A stretch of DNA of 64,000 nt from positions 56,601,126-56,665,125 of the forward strand of contig NC_061115.1 of NCBI RefSeq assembly GCF_002878395.1, given 5' to 3'. A model generated the notes under the pieces. It had not been told where the DNA came from and made no database searches. It saw only the letters and a list, made by a program, of their open reading frames with translations. Shown in pieces: positions 1 through 10,990 of this stretch (its first letter is position 1; the number at the start of each line of letters is the position of its first letter). Made by a program: the position numbers and the translations under genes. Source of the stretch: Capsicum annuum. Taxonomy: Eukaryota > Streptophyta > Magnoliopsida > Solanales > Solanaceae.

Positions 1-1105
1 CTTAAAACATTTGTCCCTATCTTCATCATAAAATCCTTGATAAAGACGATCACAGAACCAACAAGAAGGGCATAAAAAAGTTGATTGAGCCCCACTTGCC
101 TGAGATTGGGTGCCCTGTGCCCAAAAATTATCTCCATCCTATTGACGCCTATCACCCAACTATTTTAGGTAAGGAGCACTAGCTGTAGAGAAAGAATTAG
201 AACTCCCTCACTTCTTCTTTGGCCACTTACCACTATCTCGGCTACCTTGTTGTTGAGCATCATCTTGCTCAGATGACCTGAACTTCTTACCCTTCCTTTT
301 CTTAAACTCAGCCTACTTTCTCTTTTTTTCTTCCACCTGATGCATATGAACAATTAACCTAAAAATATCTATTTCCTTAATCAGCAATGCAGTCTTGCTT
401 TTATGGATCAACACCCGAGACAGTCCAGAAGTGAACTTTCTCATCTTTACCCGCATATAAGACACCATATCCAGAGCATACCTTGACAAGTGATGAAACT
501 TCAAGGCATATTCCTAAACAAATATTTTCCCTTGCTTTAAATTAGCAAACTCCTCCATTTTATCTTTCCTTAACTCCTGAGGAAAGAAGTAGTCCAGAAA
601 AGCATTAGAGAAAGTCTCCCACAACTTCAAATCCTCAACATCACCTCTTACCCTATCCTATTCCTCATACCATTGGTACGCCATATCCTTAACTTGGTAA
701 GCAGTAAAATTCACCCTTTCCACATTCTTCACCTGCATCACACTAATGATTTTCTCTATTTTATCTAAGAAACCATAAGGACCCTCCCCCACCTTTACAC
801 TAGTAAAAGTAGGAGGATTCATCTTCATAAACTAGCCAACTCTTGTGGCCTCAGCAAATGAAACACCAGATACATCTCGCTCAGCCTAAGCAGCAACCAA
901 CTGGGTAATAACATAAATCGATTGGTCCAAATTCTACATTAGTCACCTCACCCTGAGGAGGACTAGTAGCAATTGGTGGAACTCCCAAAATATTAAGGAC
1001 AGGACCCCTAGACAAACTATGGATTTCCTGAGTAGTACGTGTCCCTTCAACATTGTCCTTAGTTGGGACAAAAAAGTCACCTTACGTCTCAGATCGTTGA
1101 GGCAT
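1..1105 (-). pseudogene. gypsy gag polyprotein fragment (nucleocapsid/capsid), broken
   Basis: A start codon at 1105-1103 opens a protein beginning MPQRSET, matching the MPPRSGT start of the gag at 18394. Further in, residues read at 504-313 (KFHHLSRYALDMVSYM, then KTALLIKEIDIFRLIVHMHQ) align with the gag retrotransposon domain of the copy at 18.9-19.2 kb. Gag would form the virus-like particle of the retroelement. Several frame breaks and stops prevent a continuous reading. The zinc knuckle and the rest of pol would lie left of base 1. Confidence 0.75.
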
Positions 1106-1296
1106 GATCTGAAAAGCAAATAAACCAGGATTAGAATGAACCGTAGACCTTGTAGCTTGAAAATAGAATACTAAGAAAGTGAAACATTTTTAAATTCCTT
1201 GTACCATCTACCTTATGAGTATATCACCCTACACACCCTAAAAAGAGGTTCTAATCAACATGGCTTTATGGACTTCCAATTGACCATGAACCTAAA

Positions 1297-1309
1297 GCTT
1301 TGATACCGA
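1297..1309 (-). other. Degenerate primer-binding site
   Basis: On the minus strand, just inside the LTR end at 1312, the sequence reads CGGTATCAAAGC. The intact plant initiator-Met tRNA-type site TGGTATCAGAGC occurs in the other gypsy copies here. Two changes are visible, so priming was probably lost. Confidence 0.65.
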
Positions 1310-1311
1310 CT

Positions 1312-2766
1312 TGACACGACCCAACTAGGGGTCTTGTTGTAATGGGCATCCCAAGTCCAACCAGGACTGGAGAACACCCCCGATACCCAACCCAACCGAC
1401 AACTAATTACCAAACCAAACCATAAACTAAAACCAAAATAGTAACCAAACCAAGTTCAATAACATAATATAAAAGGATGGAATAGTGAGAAATTTAGTCC
1501 AACAGTATCAGCCCCAATACCAGTGCCAATACTAAGGCTAACACGAATACCAATCCTGCCCATACCGACCCATAGTAGTTCCACAAAAGCCTCTAACTAA
1601 AAGAAAACCAATATCTGGTTAGGACATGCCCCTAACCATAGCTAAAACCAATGTCCATAAATGAACCAAAGTAAGTAAAAACATCAATGAACATAAAATA
1701 AAGCCTTTCAAATTATGAAAGCTCTCCACTTTAATCTAGCAGATAATTCCAATATCAAGCACTAAGTAGGAAGAGTGAAATGGTTGGTTCCTGTATTGCG
1801 TAGGGATACAGCCGCCCGAGGATGGGTTAGCGGGTGAATGCTAGCAAGTACTCAGGATAAGGATAAAATAATTTTATCAAGTAAAACCAAGTAACCCAAC
1901 CATATGCATAAAAACCACACAAATACACAATAATCATGCCTTGAAAACATTGTATAAATCATGCCTTTAGTTGGAACTAACAATGAGGGGAAAGCATATT
2001 GCCTTAGATAATAAAGATCATTGAGAGAAATCACCCAATCAAGCCCTAAATTACTCCTATAGATAAAACTCTAACCTTTCCTTACCAAGAGCCTTAGAGA
2101 GAATTATAGAGTGTTTCTAAGTGTTAATGAATAGAATAATAGGGTAAATAACCTCCCAAGTGGTTTAGAATTTGGAGGGCCTTAATAGGTTAAGTGGAGA
2201 AATATCCATATTTCCCTTACTTAAACTGCTTAAAAATCCCATCATATGTACAACTATACCATACCAGTCGTAGCCTCCAATATGAGTTATACCTACTACT
2301 TGTACCCTAGGCCTCCTCCTTGGACCTAACACTATCCAATATATGATTTACCAAAACCAAGTTGTACCCAAGCACATAACCAGTACCCTTGACCCGTACC
2401 CCTGGCAGAATAGAGTCATAAGAGGTTTAAACATTGTTCGCTATATGAGTCCATGGTACGACTCATACAATGTCTTATGGCTCATGGTGAGCCACTCGTA
2501 CTTAGATCCAAGTTATTTTACTTAGTCTCAGATCAATTGAAGAAAAAATCTAAACCAGATGACCCATATCCAACCATACGACTCCTACAAACCCAAGTCA
2601 TGCCAATTCCAAAAACCAATCCAACCCACCAACCAAGACTGGTTAGTATACAACCAAGGCATACCACTCGTACCCCATTATACAATTGTTACCCCTAGTC
2701 GTACCTTGATAAGAACCCAAAAATCTAGAAAATTTCCAAAGGGTCCTAAACCCAACGTATTTTAGG
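1312..2766 (-). repeat. gypsy LTR, truncated
   Basis: It begins TGACACGACCC beside the primer-binding site and matches, in reverse complement, the family LTR at 15.7-18.2 kb. Shared features include the repeated 'tacgactcgta'-like motifs (about 2270-2700 here, 16.1-16.45 kb there). It stops at about 2766, where the other LTR continues for roughly 290 bases more. Confidence 0.75.
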
Positions 2767-3665
2767 ACACCACATCCTTGAGTTGGTCAGATTACATAGG
2801 TTTCCCTTGTCTATCATCTTAGATAGGGGTATTATATAAAGTCTCAGTTCTAGAAGTTTTTCTAGAAAGGTCTTGGTAATAGGGTATATCTCAACACAAT
2901 ATATTGATTTTCAAAAAGATGGTCAAGTAGAGCATACTATCCAAACTTTAGAGGTCATGTTCAATGATTGTGTGATCAACTTCAAAGGTAATTATAATGA
3001 TCATTTACTTATTATAAAACTTAATTATAATAATAATTTCTATTCTAGCATTTGGATTGGTCTTTTTGAAGCACTTTATGGGTAGAGATAGATCTCTCAT
3101 TAGTTGGTTTGAGGTAGGAAAAGTTGCATCAATAGGGATAGATTTTATTTGAGGCTATGGAAAACTTCAACTAATTAGATAGAAATTGAAGACTACTCAG
3201 AGTTGTTAGAATTCTTATACAGATGTTAGGAGAAGAAACCTTGAGTTTGTTGATAATAATTAGGTATTAATGAAATTTTATCCTATGAAAAGGGTGATGA
3301 GATTTGGTTAGAAGGGGAAGATTAGTTCTTGTCATATTGGTCTATATAGGATTTTGATATTGATTGGCAAGGTGATTTATGAATAAGAGTTTCCCTTATA
3401 TTAGCAGCAGTGCATCTAGTGTTTCATGTGTCATTATTAAAGAAATGCATTGGTGATCCATCATTCATTATCCATTTCAAAAGTGTTGGTATGAAAGATA
3501 GCATTTCTTATTAGGCTATGGCAGTTGACAAAATTGATAGACAGATCCATAAGTTGAGAAATAAGGAGATAGTTTTAGTAAAGGCTTTATGGAGAAACCA
3601 ATCCATTGAGGAAGCATCTTAGGAAGCAAAAGAAGATATAATAGTCAAGTATCCTCATTTATTTT
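2767..3665 (+). pseudogene. gypsy integrase C-terminal fragment, Tekay/Del-like
   Basis: The translation from 2769 reads YILELVRLHRFPLSII and then DRG, which is the integrase core around its second catalytic Asp. It continues through KDGQVEHTIQTLEVM and FEALYG (to about 3079). Downstream, in shifting frames, come the conserved tail motifs: HVSLLKKCIGDPS (about 3430-3460), LDRQIHKLRNKE and EEAS.EAKEDI.VKYPHLF (to 3665). The tail is the chromodomain-like region of chromoviruses. Integrase would insert the cDNA into chromatin. Multiple stops, for example at about 3081, make it non-functional. Confidence 0.8.
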
Positions 3666-3923
3666 GTACTAGCACCAAGAAACCTTTAGATAATAATTGT
3701 CCTTATACAGTTATTTTTATCAATTGTGTCCTTATAAGTTACTAGCAATTCCTAATCATGCATTCATGCTCTATGAGGTTCAGTTGTTTCTTTACTCTTA
3801 ATTTAAACCAATAATCATGTTAGTTATTCTATTTCAGTAATCAAACAGATAATACTTATAGTTTCTTTTATTTTACTCTAGTCTCAGTACTTATTTGAGA
3901 ATGAATGATCCGAGTAGGAGATA

Positions 3924-5916
3924 TTATAAAACCCTATACTTTTCCTTGTTTTGATTTAGATATAGTGCATAAAAACCAGACCATAAAATTCAAGTCCCAA
4001 TGTTCCACAAAATGGTTCATAAATCATAAACCCAATCCACGACTATAGACCAAATCATGGAACTTAGTTTCCCAGTGGACCACCAAAAAATCTAGGACTT
4101 GTGGTATCATAAAACGAGTCAAAAATGACTCGTAAAAAGCATGCCCTAAACTAGTAAACTCCAGAGTTACCATGACTCAGTGTACAACTCATGGTATGGA
4201 CTATGAGTCATCTTGTCGAGTTGTGGAACCTAGTCTGCAAGTTGACAATTTTCTAAGATTGGCTCATAAAGTGGATAAGAAACTTTGCACAACTTATTCA
4301 AAATCATGACTGTGTGTACGGTTCTTACTTATAAACTATGGTTCATACTATGATCCATACTGATGAACTAGAGACTAGGAAAATCTTTAAGTGGCTACAA
4401 GTGAAGGTATGTATCGTACCTTCAACCATGACTCATCGGTTGTGTTGTAGTATCACGTACAATGAAACTTGTACATGTTTTATTAAAAGTGAATTTGTCA
4501 TTCCTTATTTTTTAACCATTTCCTATGATGTTTTGGTCACCAAAACCTATATATATGAGGTTCTAAAGCCTATTCCTTTCTTTAAACTCTCAAGAACAAG
4601 TCCATAACAAGTTTAAACAAGATCAAGCTATCTAGGGTTCCAAATCAAGAAAATTCTTCAAGTTTTATTCACCAAGTGTTCGTCTTTATTAAGGTACACA
4701 GTATTTCAGTGATGGATTCTTTCATTCAATCCCAATTACTTCAAGATATATGTAATTATGTTTTTAAACTAGAGTTTATTCCTAATTTACTAACTATTGA
4801 ATCTTTACTTATTTTACTTGATTTCGATGAATAAGGTCTTTACATGATCCTATAATTTCTGTCTAAAAGATGATTTATGCACTAAGATTCATACTTTAAG
4901 GATTCTTTTGAATGATAAACTCTATTGTAAGGAGATATACTTTTAATAAATGATTTTCAACATACGATTTATGACATGAAATGTAGCATAGGCTCACAAG
5001 AGTAAGAATTATAAGTAGTATGATATGTAGTTATGTCCATTACCATTTATGAATAGTTTTGACATCTAGATATAACACATGATATTATACAGAGTAATAG
5101 TATATTTTGGGAGGATTATTTAGCACTGAGAACACAAGATTTTAGATAACCTGAGTTCCATAACTACGTTGTAACCGTAGCTTTGGCCCTGAAGGCATGA
5201 CTATAGGATCCTCATGTACATAGTTTTGTACCTTGGCTAGTCGAACAACCTTTTTTGGTGTGGTGCAATACGGTTATGAGAAACTCTCCAAATTGCATGA
5301 CGTATGAAATAGTATTTATATATGCTTGTGAACTAATTTGTATATGCTTTTTCATTCATGATTTCACTTTTCAAGTTTAAACTGCTTAAGCTACTCTCTA
5401 TATGCTTTCATTCTTAGTTCTTTAGTTATATTATATTATACACCCATATATTTCCATGTATTTATTGCATTTTACACTATATTTTTCATTTGATATAGAT
5501 TCAGGTTCTCGAGCTTAAGGTTTGCTACTCGATATTCAATAGCACCTGACACCCAGCTAAATAGTGAGTTATCCTATCATTTGGGAGGCTTGGAGAGTCT
5601 TTATATTTCTTTCATTTATTTTAGTTAGACTTTGATCTAGTAAAGGCTATGAGAACTTATCCCAATTAGCTTTTATGTCAGTAGTAGAGGCTTCAATAGA
5701 CATATAGTATTTAATGGTTGTCAATCTTTTATTCATTTGATTATGTCTTAGTAAAAGAATTATTCTTTCACTTGTACCCCACTATGATTACCTATATTTT
5801 CATATTACTTTTGTTTGTCGTATTATTTATAGATATGCAATGTCAAAGGTCCCAATGGACCACTAGTGAGCTACTAGATATGGCTTACGGCTAGAGAGCA
5901 GACTTAGGTTGTAACA
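3924..5916 (+). repeat. gypsy 3' LTR, degenerate
   Basis: It follows the purine-rich run 'gtaggagata' and starts like a worn TGTAAAACCC end. It contains the 'agaggcttcaatagacat' box at about 5685, also seen as 'agaggcttcgtagacag' in the LTR at 10.3-12.7 kb. It finishes 'taggttgtaaca', a decayed form of the usual GGTCGTGACA end. Boundaries are approximate because no second copy is present for alignment. Confidence 0.55.
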
Positions 5917-7748
5917 TAGGTGTTCAGCTTGTGGTTGTTCATCACGAATGTGATGGGTTTGAGTTGGGAGGACTCACGATCACAATGGAGGGACCATGAT
6001 CGCGATGAAGGAGTACCTACACAGGTTCAAAATCCTATTTTTCATCCATAGACTCCATAACTTAATTATGAAGTTTTGGAAAGATTTAGAAGGTGGTTTT
6101 CGATATCTCTTCATTAGGTAAGTTTCTAACCCAATATTTTAATATTCTCCAGTTATTATTTCATGATTTCATTTTTAAATATTGATTTTTCAAATTAAAA
6201 CTTTAGGGATGTTTGGATAAAAATAAATCATGATAAATTGATGATTTCAAAGGTTGATTTAATTTAATTTTTAAGAAATTTAAAATTTGAACTCCTTAAG
6301 TTATCGGTAACATGATTTTATAATAAAATTTAATTTTACCCTTGTTGGATTGTGGTTGAATTTTGGACCTAAAACTTTAGTATATCGGTATGGATTTTTA
6401 TGAATTGATTTTCTTATATAAAATTCATATTCGACCAGATTGGACTCGTTCAAAGGCTTTTTGGAAGGCCAAGGATTTGGTTTAAACTTTTGACTTTCTC
6501 TAAGGCAAGTTGAGATTTTCTTAGACTTTTTTTTTATGTGTTTGTACGTTATTGTATGTAAGAGTAATAGGTATATACAAGTCTCGCATAGGTGAGCTGA
6601 TGAGCACCTATGTGGGTACCAATGTATATGAAGGGAATAAAAGCAACTAATTGATTGTTTGGACTGAATTTATAAGATCTTGACTTTTGTGCTATATTTG
6701 TCTAGTGTTTGAGTTCTTGGTTCCTTGGTTACTTATTATTATACTGATCGGATACTATTGTGGATATATTATAAAGTGAGAACCAATTATTGATATTTAT
6801 GAGGTCGAAATGATACTGATATTCTATTGTGTTCCAAACCCACCCCCTCCCCATATGTATATTATCATGGTTTTATTGGTTATTTCTCTGTGGCCTTCAG
6901 ATGGCTCCAGAGGATGTGATTTACTTGAGGCACATGATTGTTGGATTTCTCTTTGTGGCTTTATGGGAAGATCCAAATACATCGTGAGCCCCCCCCCTCC
7001 GCCCCCCAGACCTAGATCCCAGCTAGATAGATAGAGCAAGGAGTGTATACAAGTAGGAAAAACATGCGTGGCATGCATCATTATCATCACATTCATTTGA
7101 TTGCTTTGCCTTGGTGTCGTGAGTGTTGATTGACTGAGGTGGTGATATTTCTCTTTAAGTTGAGTTACCATGCTTTGTGGATTTATTTGAGATAAATTAG
7201 GTATTCTATTGCTGTTTTAATTGTATATCTAGATGTGGGCTTCTTGTGTGCAGGTATATCAGATTTGAGTCGGATATTATTATATTAAGTATTTCTCACC
7301 ATTTTATTAGATTAAGAACAGTCGAGATACTAATAAATATACATGATTTTATACTTATGCTTATTTATTTATTTATTCATTTTATGCGTAAGTATCGAGC
7401 TATGTTCGCCCGATCATGGATTTTGAGACATGATCGAGGTCCCGCCTTTGAGATTTATAGGTAGAGACTACTAGCTCACAAAGCCTACCGAATCTCTTCT
7501 ATCTCCTATTTATGTTATTTTTGTTATATTTAAGGAGTTTTTGACATTTGATTGTATCGATATCACTCTAAGAGGCTTGTACATGATAGCTTCTATTCTT
7601 GGGAAGGATTTGTATTCAGTTGAATATTACCTTTTATTGTTATTAATCTCTTTTGCCTTTTTACTTATTATTTATTGTAAAATATTGAATTGACTTACTT
7701 ATCATGGGGTATGATGAGTGTCATCGTGATCGAGTTTTGAGTCTTGAC
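5917..7748 (+). repeat. LTR-like block of another gypsy family, 5' end truncated
   Basis: Near its left side (5970-6030) is the 'atgatcgcgatgaagg' type of box, also typical of gypsy LTRs in Solanaceae. It ends near 7748 with 'gtcatcgtgatcgag' then 'gagtcttgaca', like the GCCATCACGACC...GTCGTGACA ends of such LTRs. It also carries a box reading 'tttataggtagagactact' at about 7453. No primer-binding site or polypurine tract follows, so this may be a solo or fragmentary LTR. A C-rich tract at 6990-7005 is a low-complexity patch. No gene is visible. Confidence 0.4.
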
Positions 7749-7912
7749 AATATCTAACTTTCTCTTATATGTTTTCATTTTGGGTTATGAGTGCTGCACA
7801 AAAGGGATTGCTTATTGCAACCAATTATAACTTTTAAAACATAATATAATAATAATTTGCTAATTATACATTCTATCCATTGTCTCTGTTGTTAATACAA
7901 GTGTCATATCAC

Positions 7913-7927
7913 CCGTGCTGAGCACGG
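7913..7927. repeat. GC-rich hairpin, decayed Helitron 3' end-like
   Basis: A perfect 7-bp stem, CCGTGCT/AGCACGG with a 1-base loop, stands in AT-rich DNA. This form is typical of the subterminal hairpin of plant Helitrons, but the expected CTAG about ten bases downstream is absent. Confidence 0.35.
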
Positions 7928-7938
7928 ATTCAATAATT

Positions 7939-8180
7939 ATACTTTTTGGTCTCAATTTATATGACACTTTTTGTTGTTTTAATTCATCCAAAAGAGAGTG
8001 ACATTTTCTTATTTTTAGAAATATATTTTTAAAAAAATTATTTTATTTTTAAATGAAATGATTTGTGGCCACACAAAATCTAAGGTTTATTTTGTACCAT
8101 GAATTTCAAAAACATTTTGTTATTTCTACTCCATGCCTAATCAAATGGTTTCACATAAATTAAAATGAAAAAGTAGTAAA
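7939..8180. mobile_element. MITE-like inverted repeat
   Basis: The left end 'actttttggtctcaattta' and the right end, read in reverse complement, 'actttttcattttaattta' are similar imperfect terminal inverted repeats about 240 bp apart. No open reading frame lies between them. This arrangement, including the 'atttatatgacac' box, is common to a widespread miniature element of Solanaceae. No clear target duplication could be read. Confidence 0.45.
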
Positions 8181-8305
8181 AATAAAAAATTAAAATTTAA
8201 TTTTCCTTTTATCAGTTTTATGCTTCCTTTATTTGTACCTAATAAAAATTAAAATATTGATCATTCATATCTTAACTCGTAATCATGTATTTAATCAGTT
8301 TCTCG

Positions 8306-8324
8306 ACACGTGCATTGCACGTGT
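8306..8324. repeat. Perfect 9-bp hairpin, Helitron-end-like
   Basis: ACACGTGCA and TGCACGTGT form a 9-bp stem around a single T. It looks like a Helitron terminal hairpin, but the bases that follow ('atatcggg') lack the CTAG end. Confidence 0.35.
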
Positions 8325-9332
8325 ATATCGGGAAACATTGTACATAATTTTCTGATCAATATTATGAAGATAAAAACTTTGAGTAATAATTATATATGAA
8401 GGAATTAAACATGAATGTGTATTCTATTCATCTGGGTGCGCAAAGCAGTATCATAACTTAAAGCAGTATTGCTGGTGGTATAGGATGGAGAGAGATATCG
8501 TGGAATTCGTGATTTGAACTATTAGTAGTGAAATATGAAAACCATCGACCGAATGGCTTGACTCAGAGGTTATTATCGGTACCAGAGTGAAGGTGTGAAA
8601 CATATTGTTATGGACTTCGTGGTTTGTTTACTGACAATCTAAATAATAAATATTAGAAGGCATAGTGCAGAATTCTAATTAGAGTAATATTTTTATCCAT
8701 ATTTTCACTACCTTTCAAGAAGAAATAGTCATTACAGAGAGTTCAAAAACAGGAAAAAAATACTTTTAGATATCAAAGATCAGATCTTTAAAAATAAATT
8801 AACTCAAAACATACTTCCCGCGATTCATAGAATCCTAAAGAAGATTATTTGTCTCTATATTTTTATTTCTTGTTCACTTATTAATATTCAGGAATAAGTT
8901 TTAGAATTTGTTTCAGAACATTTTGACAAAAGAGATATTAATAAAGGCTTTTTCAATTTACAAACTCCTAAGAACAAAGTTACATTAAGGTATGGTATTC
9001 AAATATTTATTTATTTTGGCTTTAAAGATGTTTTAAATTAAATGAAGATAAAAAAATACTAATCATTCGATTTTATTTGCCTAGTCGAACGTGAAATCAA
9101 CTCAAAAAATATGTTTCAACGTTTTCAATAAATAAAAAATTGAATAATTTTGGTAATTTGGGTTCTCAAAATTCACAAGAGGACATTACAAAATTTGAGA
9201 AGGAATAATGATTTTTTCTTTTTAAATATATTATAGAAGGCTAATGAAAATGCTAAGAGAATTCAAAACATCATAATAAGAATGGATATGGATATTTTAA
9301 AAAAATTTAAGTTAAGCAAAAATAAAGCTTAC
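8325..9332. other. AT-rich sequence without recognisable gene
   Basis: About 1 kb of AT-rich DNA with no coding-like frame, repeat or terminal structure that I can support. Confidence 0.5.
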
Positions 9333-10140
9333 ATCTTTTCGAAAACCATCATATGAAGGATTATCATCCATGACTGCAAGCGACAGATGATTTGTTGAAA
9401 ATATGCTAATCTTAAAAATAATGTTCTCCGCATCTTTCTCTAAGTCCAAATAGTACAGAGAAAATAACTCAACATCAAAACATTAACTGTAAATTATATA
9501 ATACATTATTATAAGCAAACTATATAAAAAAATTATGATTATTAGAAAAGTAAGAACATCATGAATTGTAGTTTGTACGAAGCTTAGACTGATGAAAGCT
9601 TTCAATCTTTTCATAATGCAAATTCTTGAATTGCTATTGAGTTTACTCTTTGCATCACATGAAAATTTATTGTTGGACCTGTCAATTTATTTTTTGAAAG
9701 GGTAGAAGCATAAAAATGCAGAAAGCAATAACTATAATAAAACATTCATAATTTTTGAATTTTTTCTTTGCATAATAATAAAGTAATAAAAATATAATAT
9801 AACACATAAAAAAAAGTCATTTCATGAATTTCACCAAAAAGATAGTTAATTGGAACTAAGGCTAACCATTTTCTTGCAGTGTCACAAATAACTCATCCTT
9901 CTCGAGAGAAACATAATGAATAGCAAAATATTAAATTATCAAAATAAAATGCATAAAAAGAGATAATAAATCTAATTAAGAACGTATATCTCTAATTAAA
10001 TTGACTGAAGATGAGAAACATCCTCATTGTGCAGTAATTAATCAACGAGAAGCTTAATGTGAAGAGGGTTTTTTGTTCTTATTTGTATAAAATATATTAG
10101 CTTCTTCATTATTCAATGCCAAAGGGCCGGAGGATGCCAT
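9333..10140 (-). pseudogene. Spliced gene fragment of unknown identity
   Basis: Several exon-like pieces line up on the minus strand. A start at 10140 reads MASSGPLALNNEEANIFYTN. A piece ending at 9867 reads IHYVSLEKDELFVTLQEN and is followed by a GTTAGC donor in phase 1. The next piece starts at 9678 after TTGACAG and reads on in the matching phase, completing a Gly codon: PTINFHVMQRVNSIAIQEFAL, then TGA where Trp would fit. A third piece (about 9467-9333) reads LFSLYYLDLEKDAENII, then SLAVMDDNPSYDGFRKD, and ends at a GTAAGC donor. I do not recognise the protein. The phase match and protein-like composition argue for a real ancestral gene; the stops argue that it is now a captured or dying fragment. 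Confidence 0.45.
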
Positions 10141-10680
10141 AATAGAGCTTGATGTCTTATACAACTTATACAACGCAAACTAATTATTGATAATAGAAGG
10201 TAAAAAGGAATCTATTATGAATATTAATAACTTTATATGAAGGGCTCTATATTTTCAAATAATTTGACTTTAAAAATTATAACACTTCACATTTTTTTGT
10301 TAGAATTTAAACTGTCCTTACTATGTGTATAGACCCAATACCCAACAATTTCTATCTAAATATAAGTGTGATAATCAATTCTTTAGTGTGAAAATATCTT
10401 TGAAGGAAAATTGAAGTCAGAAAAATCTCCTAACTCAAAGTTGCATAGAGAACTTCCCTACCAATTAAGTTTTAGTAGACGTTCTTACTTGGATCCACTT
10501 TCACCGACCATTACTCCTAGAATATGATGAGTTAGGTGTCCTACTACCTACAAAATTGAATTTCTTTGAGTATTCTTTCCAATGCAACTGACTGCTCGGC
10601 AATCCGAGTTCGAAGTAAAAAGTTATGGGTGTGTTAATGAGATGCTGTCCAAGGTGTGCTATTGGTCGCAACCCCCACTT

Positions 10681-10693
10681 TCTATAAATAGAA
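10681..10693 (+). promoter_or_regulatory. TATA-like box in the gypsy LTR
   Basis: The sequence 'tctataaataga' lies in the middle of an LTR, where the promoter of the retroelement transcript is expected. This is a motif match only. Confidence 0.3.
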
Positions 10694-10724
10694 TTTTTAT
10701 ATTCCCTTATTAAGTATCCATTTG

Positions 10725-10990
10725 TCCATAAGTAATTTTTTATTTTTTTTCTTCAGAAAATTATTTCACTTTAGTGAAAAAAGGTGAGAACTATGGTGTT
10801 GTCCATGAGAATTCCAAGTACAATTCTGAAATTGTATTCTGAAAAGTGAAAAAAGTTTTACTTGTTTTCACTTTTTTCACTAATACTTATCTCATAAAAT
10901 TTCAACAACAACTTTAATTTATATTCATGGTCAAACACAACTCCAACTCCAACTTTGGAAAATTATGATTTTCATGGCCAAACGAGGCCT
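10725..10990. mobile_element. MITE remnant inside the LTR
   Basis: The right side ends 'catggccaaacgaggcct', the terminal sequence of a common Solanaceae miniature element whose other end would read 'aggcctcgtttggccatg'. That left end is not found. A short internal pair, 'cactttagtgaaaaaagg' and 'ttttcacttttttcacta', may be a secondary inverted repeat. Confidence 0.35.

Larger units (their letters stand above)
1..2766 (-). mobile_element. Truncated Ty3-gypsy element: gag and one LTR
   Basis: Reading on the minus strand, an LTR (1312-2766) is followed by a degenerate primer-binding site and then a gag region running off the left edge. The LTR end on this side resembles the reverse complement of the end of the LTR at 15745-18181: both share a stretch reading 'gggcatcc(c/t)aagtccaaccagg'. 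The two are therefore one family. The upstream end of the LTR is missing and is replaced at about 2767 by integrase sequence of an oppositely oriented gypsy copy. The rest of pol and the second LTR lie outside the window or are lost. Confidence 0.8.
2767..5916 (+). mobile_element. Ty3-gypsy 3' half: integrase tail plus 3' LTR
   Basis: The block starts abruptly inside the integrase core (2767) and runs through the C-terminal region of pol to about 3665. After a non-coding stretch come a purine-rich tract near 3912-3923 and an LTR-like block to 5916. The order integrase, polypurine tract, LTR is that of a plus-strand gypsy 3' end. The 5' half is missing at the junction with the LTR of an inverted copy. 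Confidence 0.75.

Noticed and set aside
6810..7034. Open frames around the C-rich tract at 6990 encoding Pro- or Gly-rich peptides
   Set aside because: They arise from a low-complexity C-run within an LTR-like block and have no recognisable domain.
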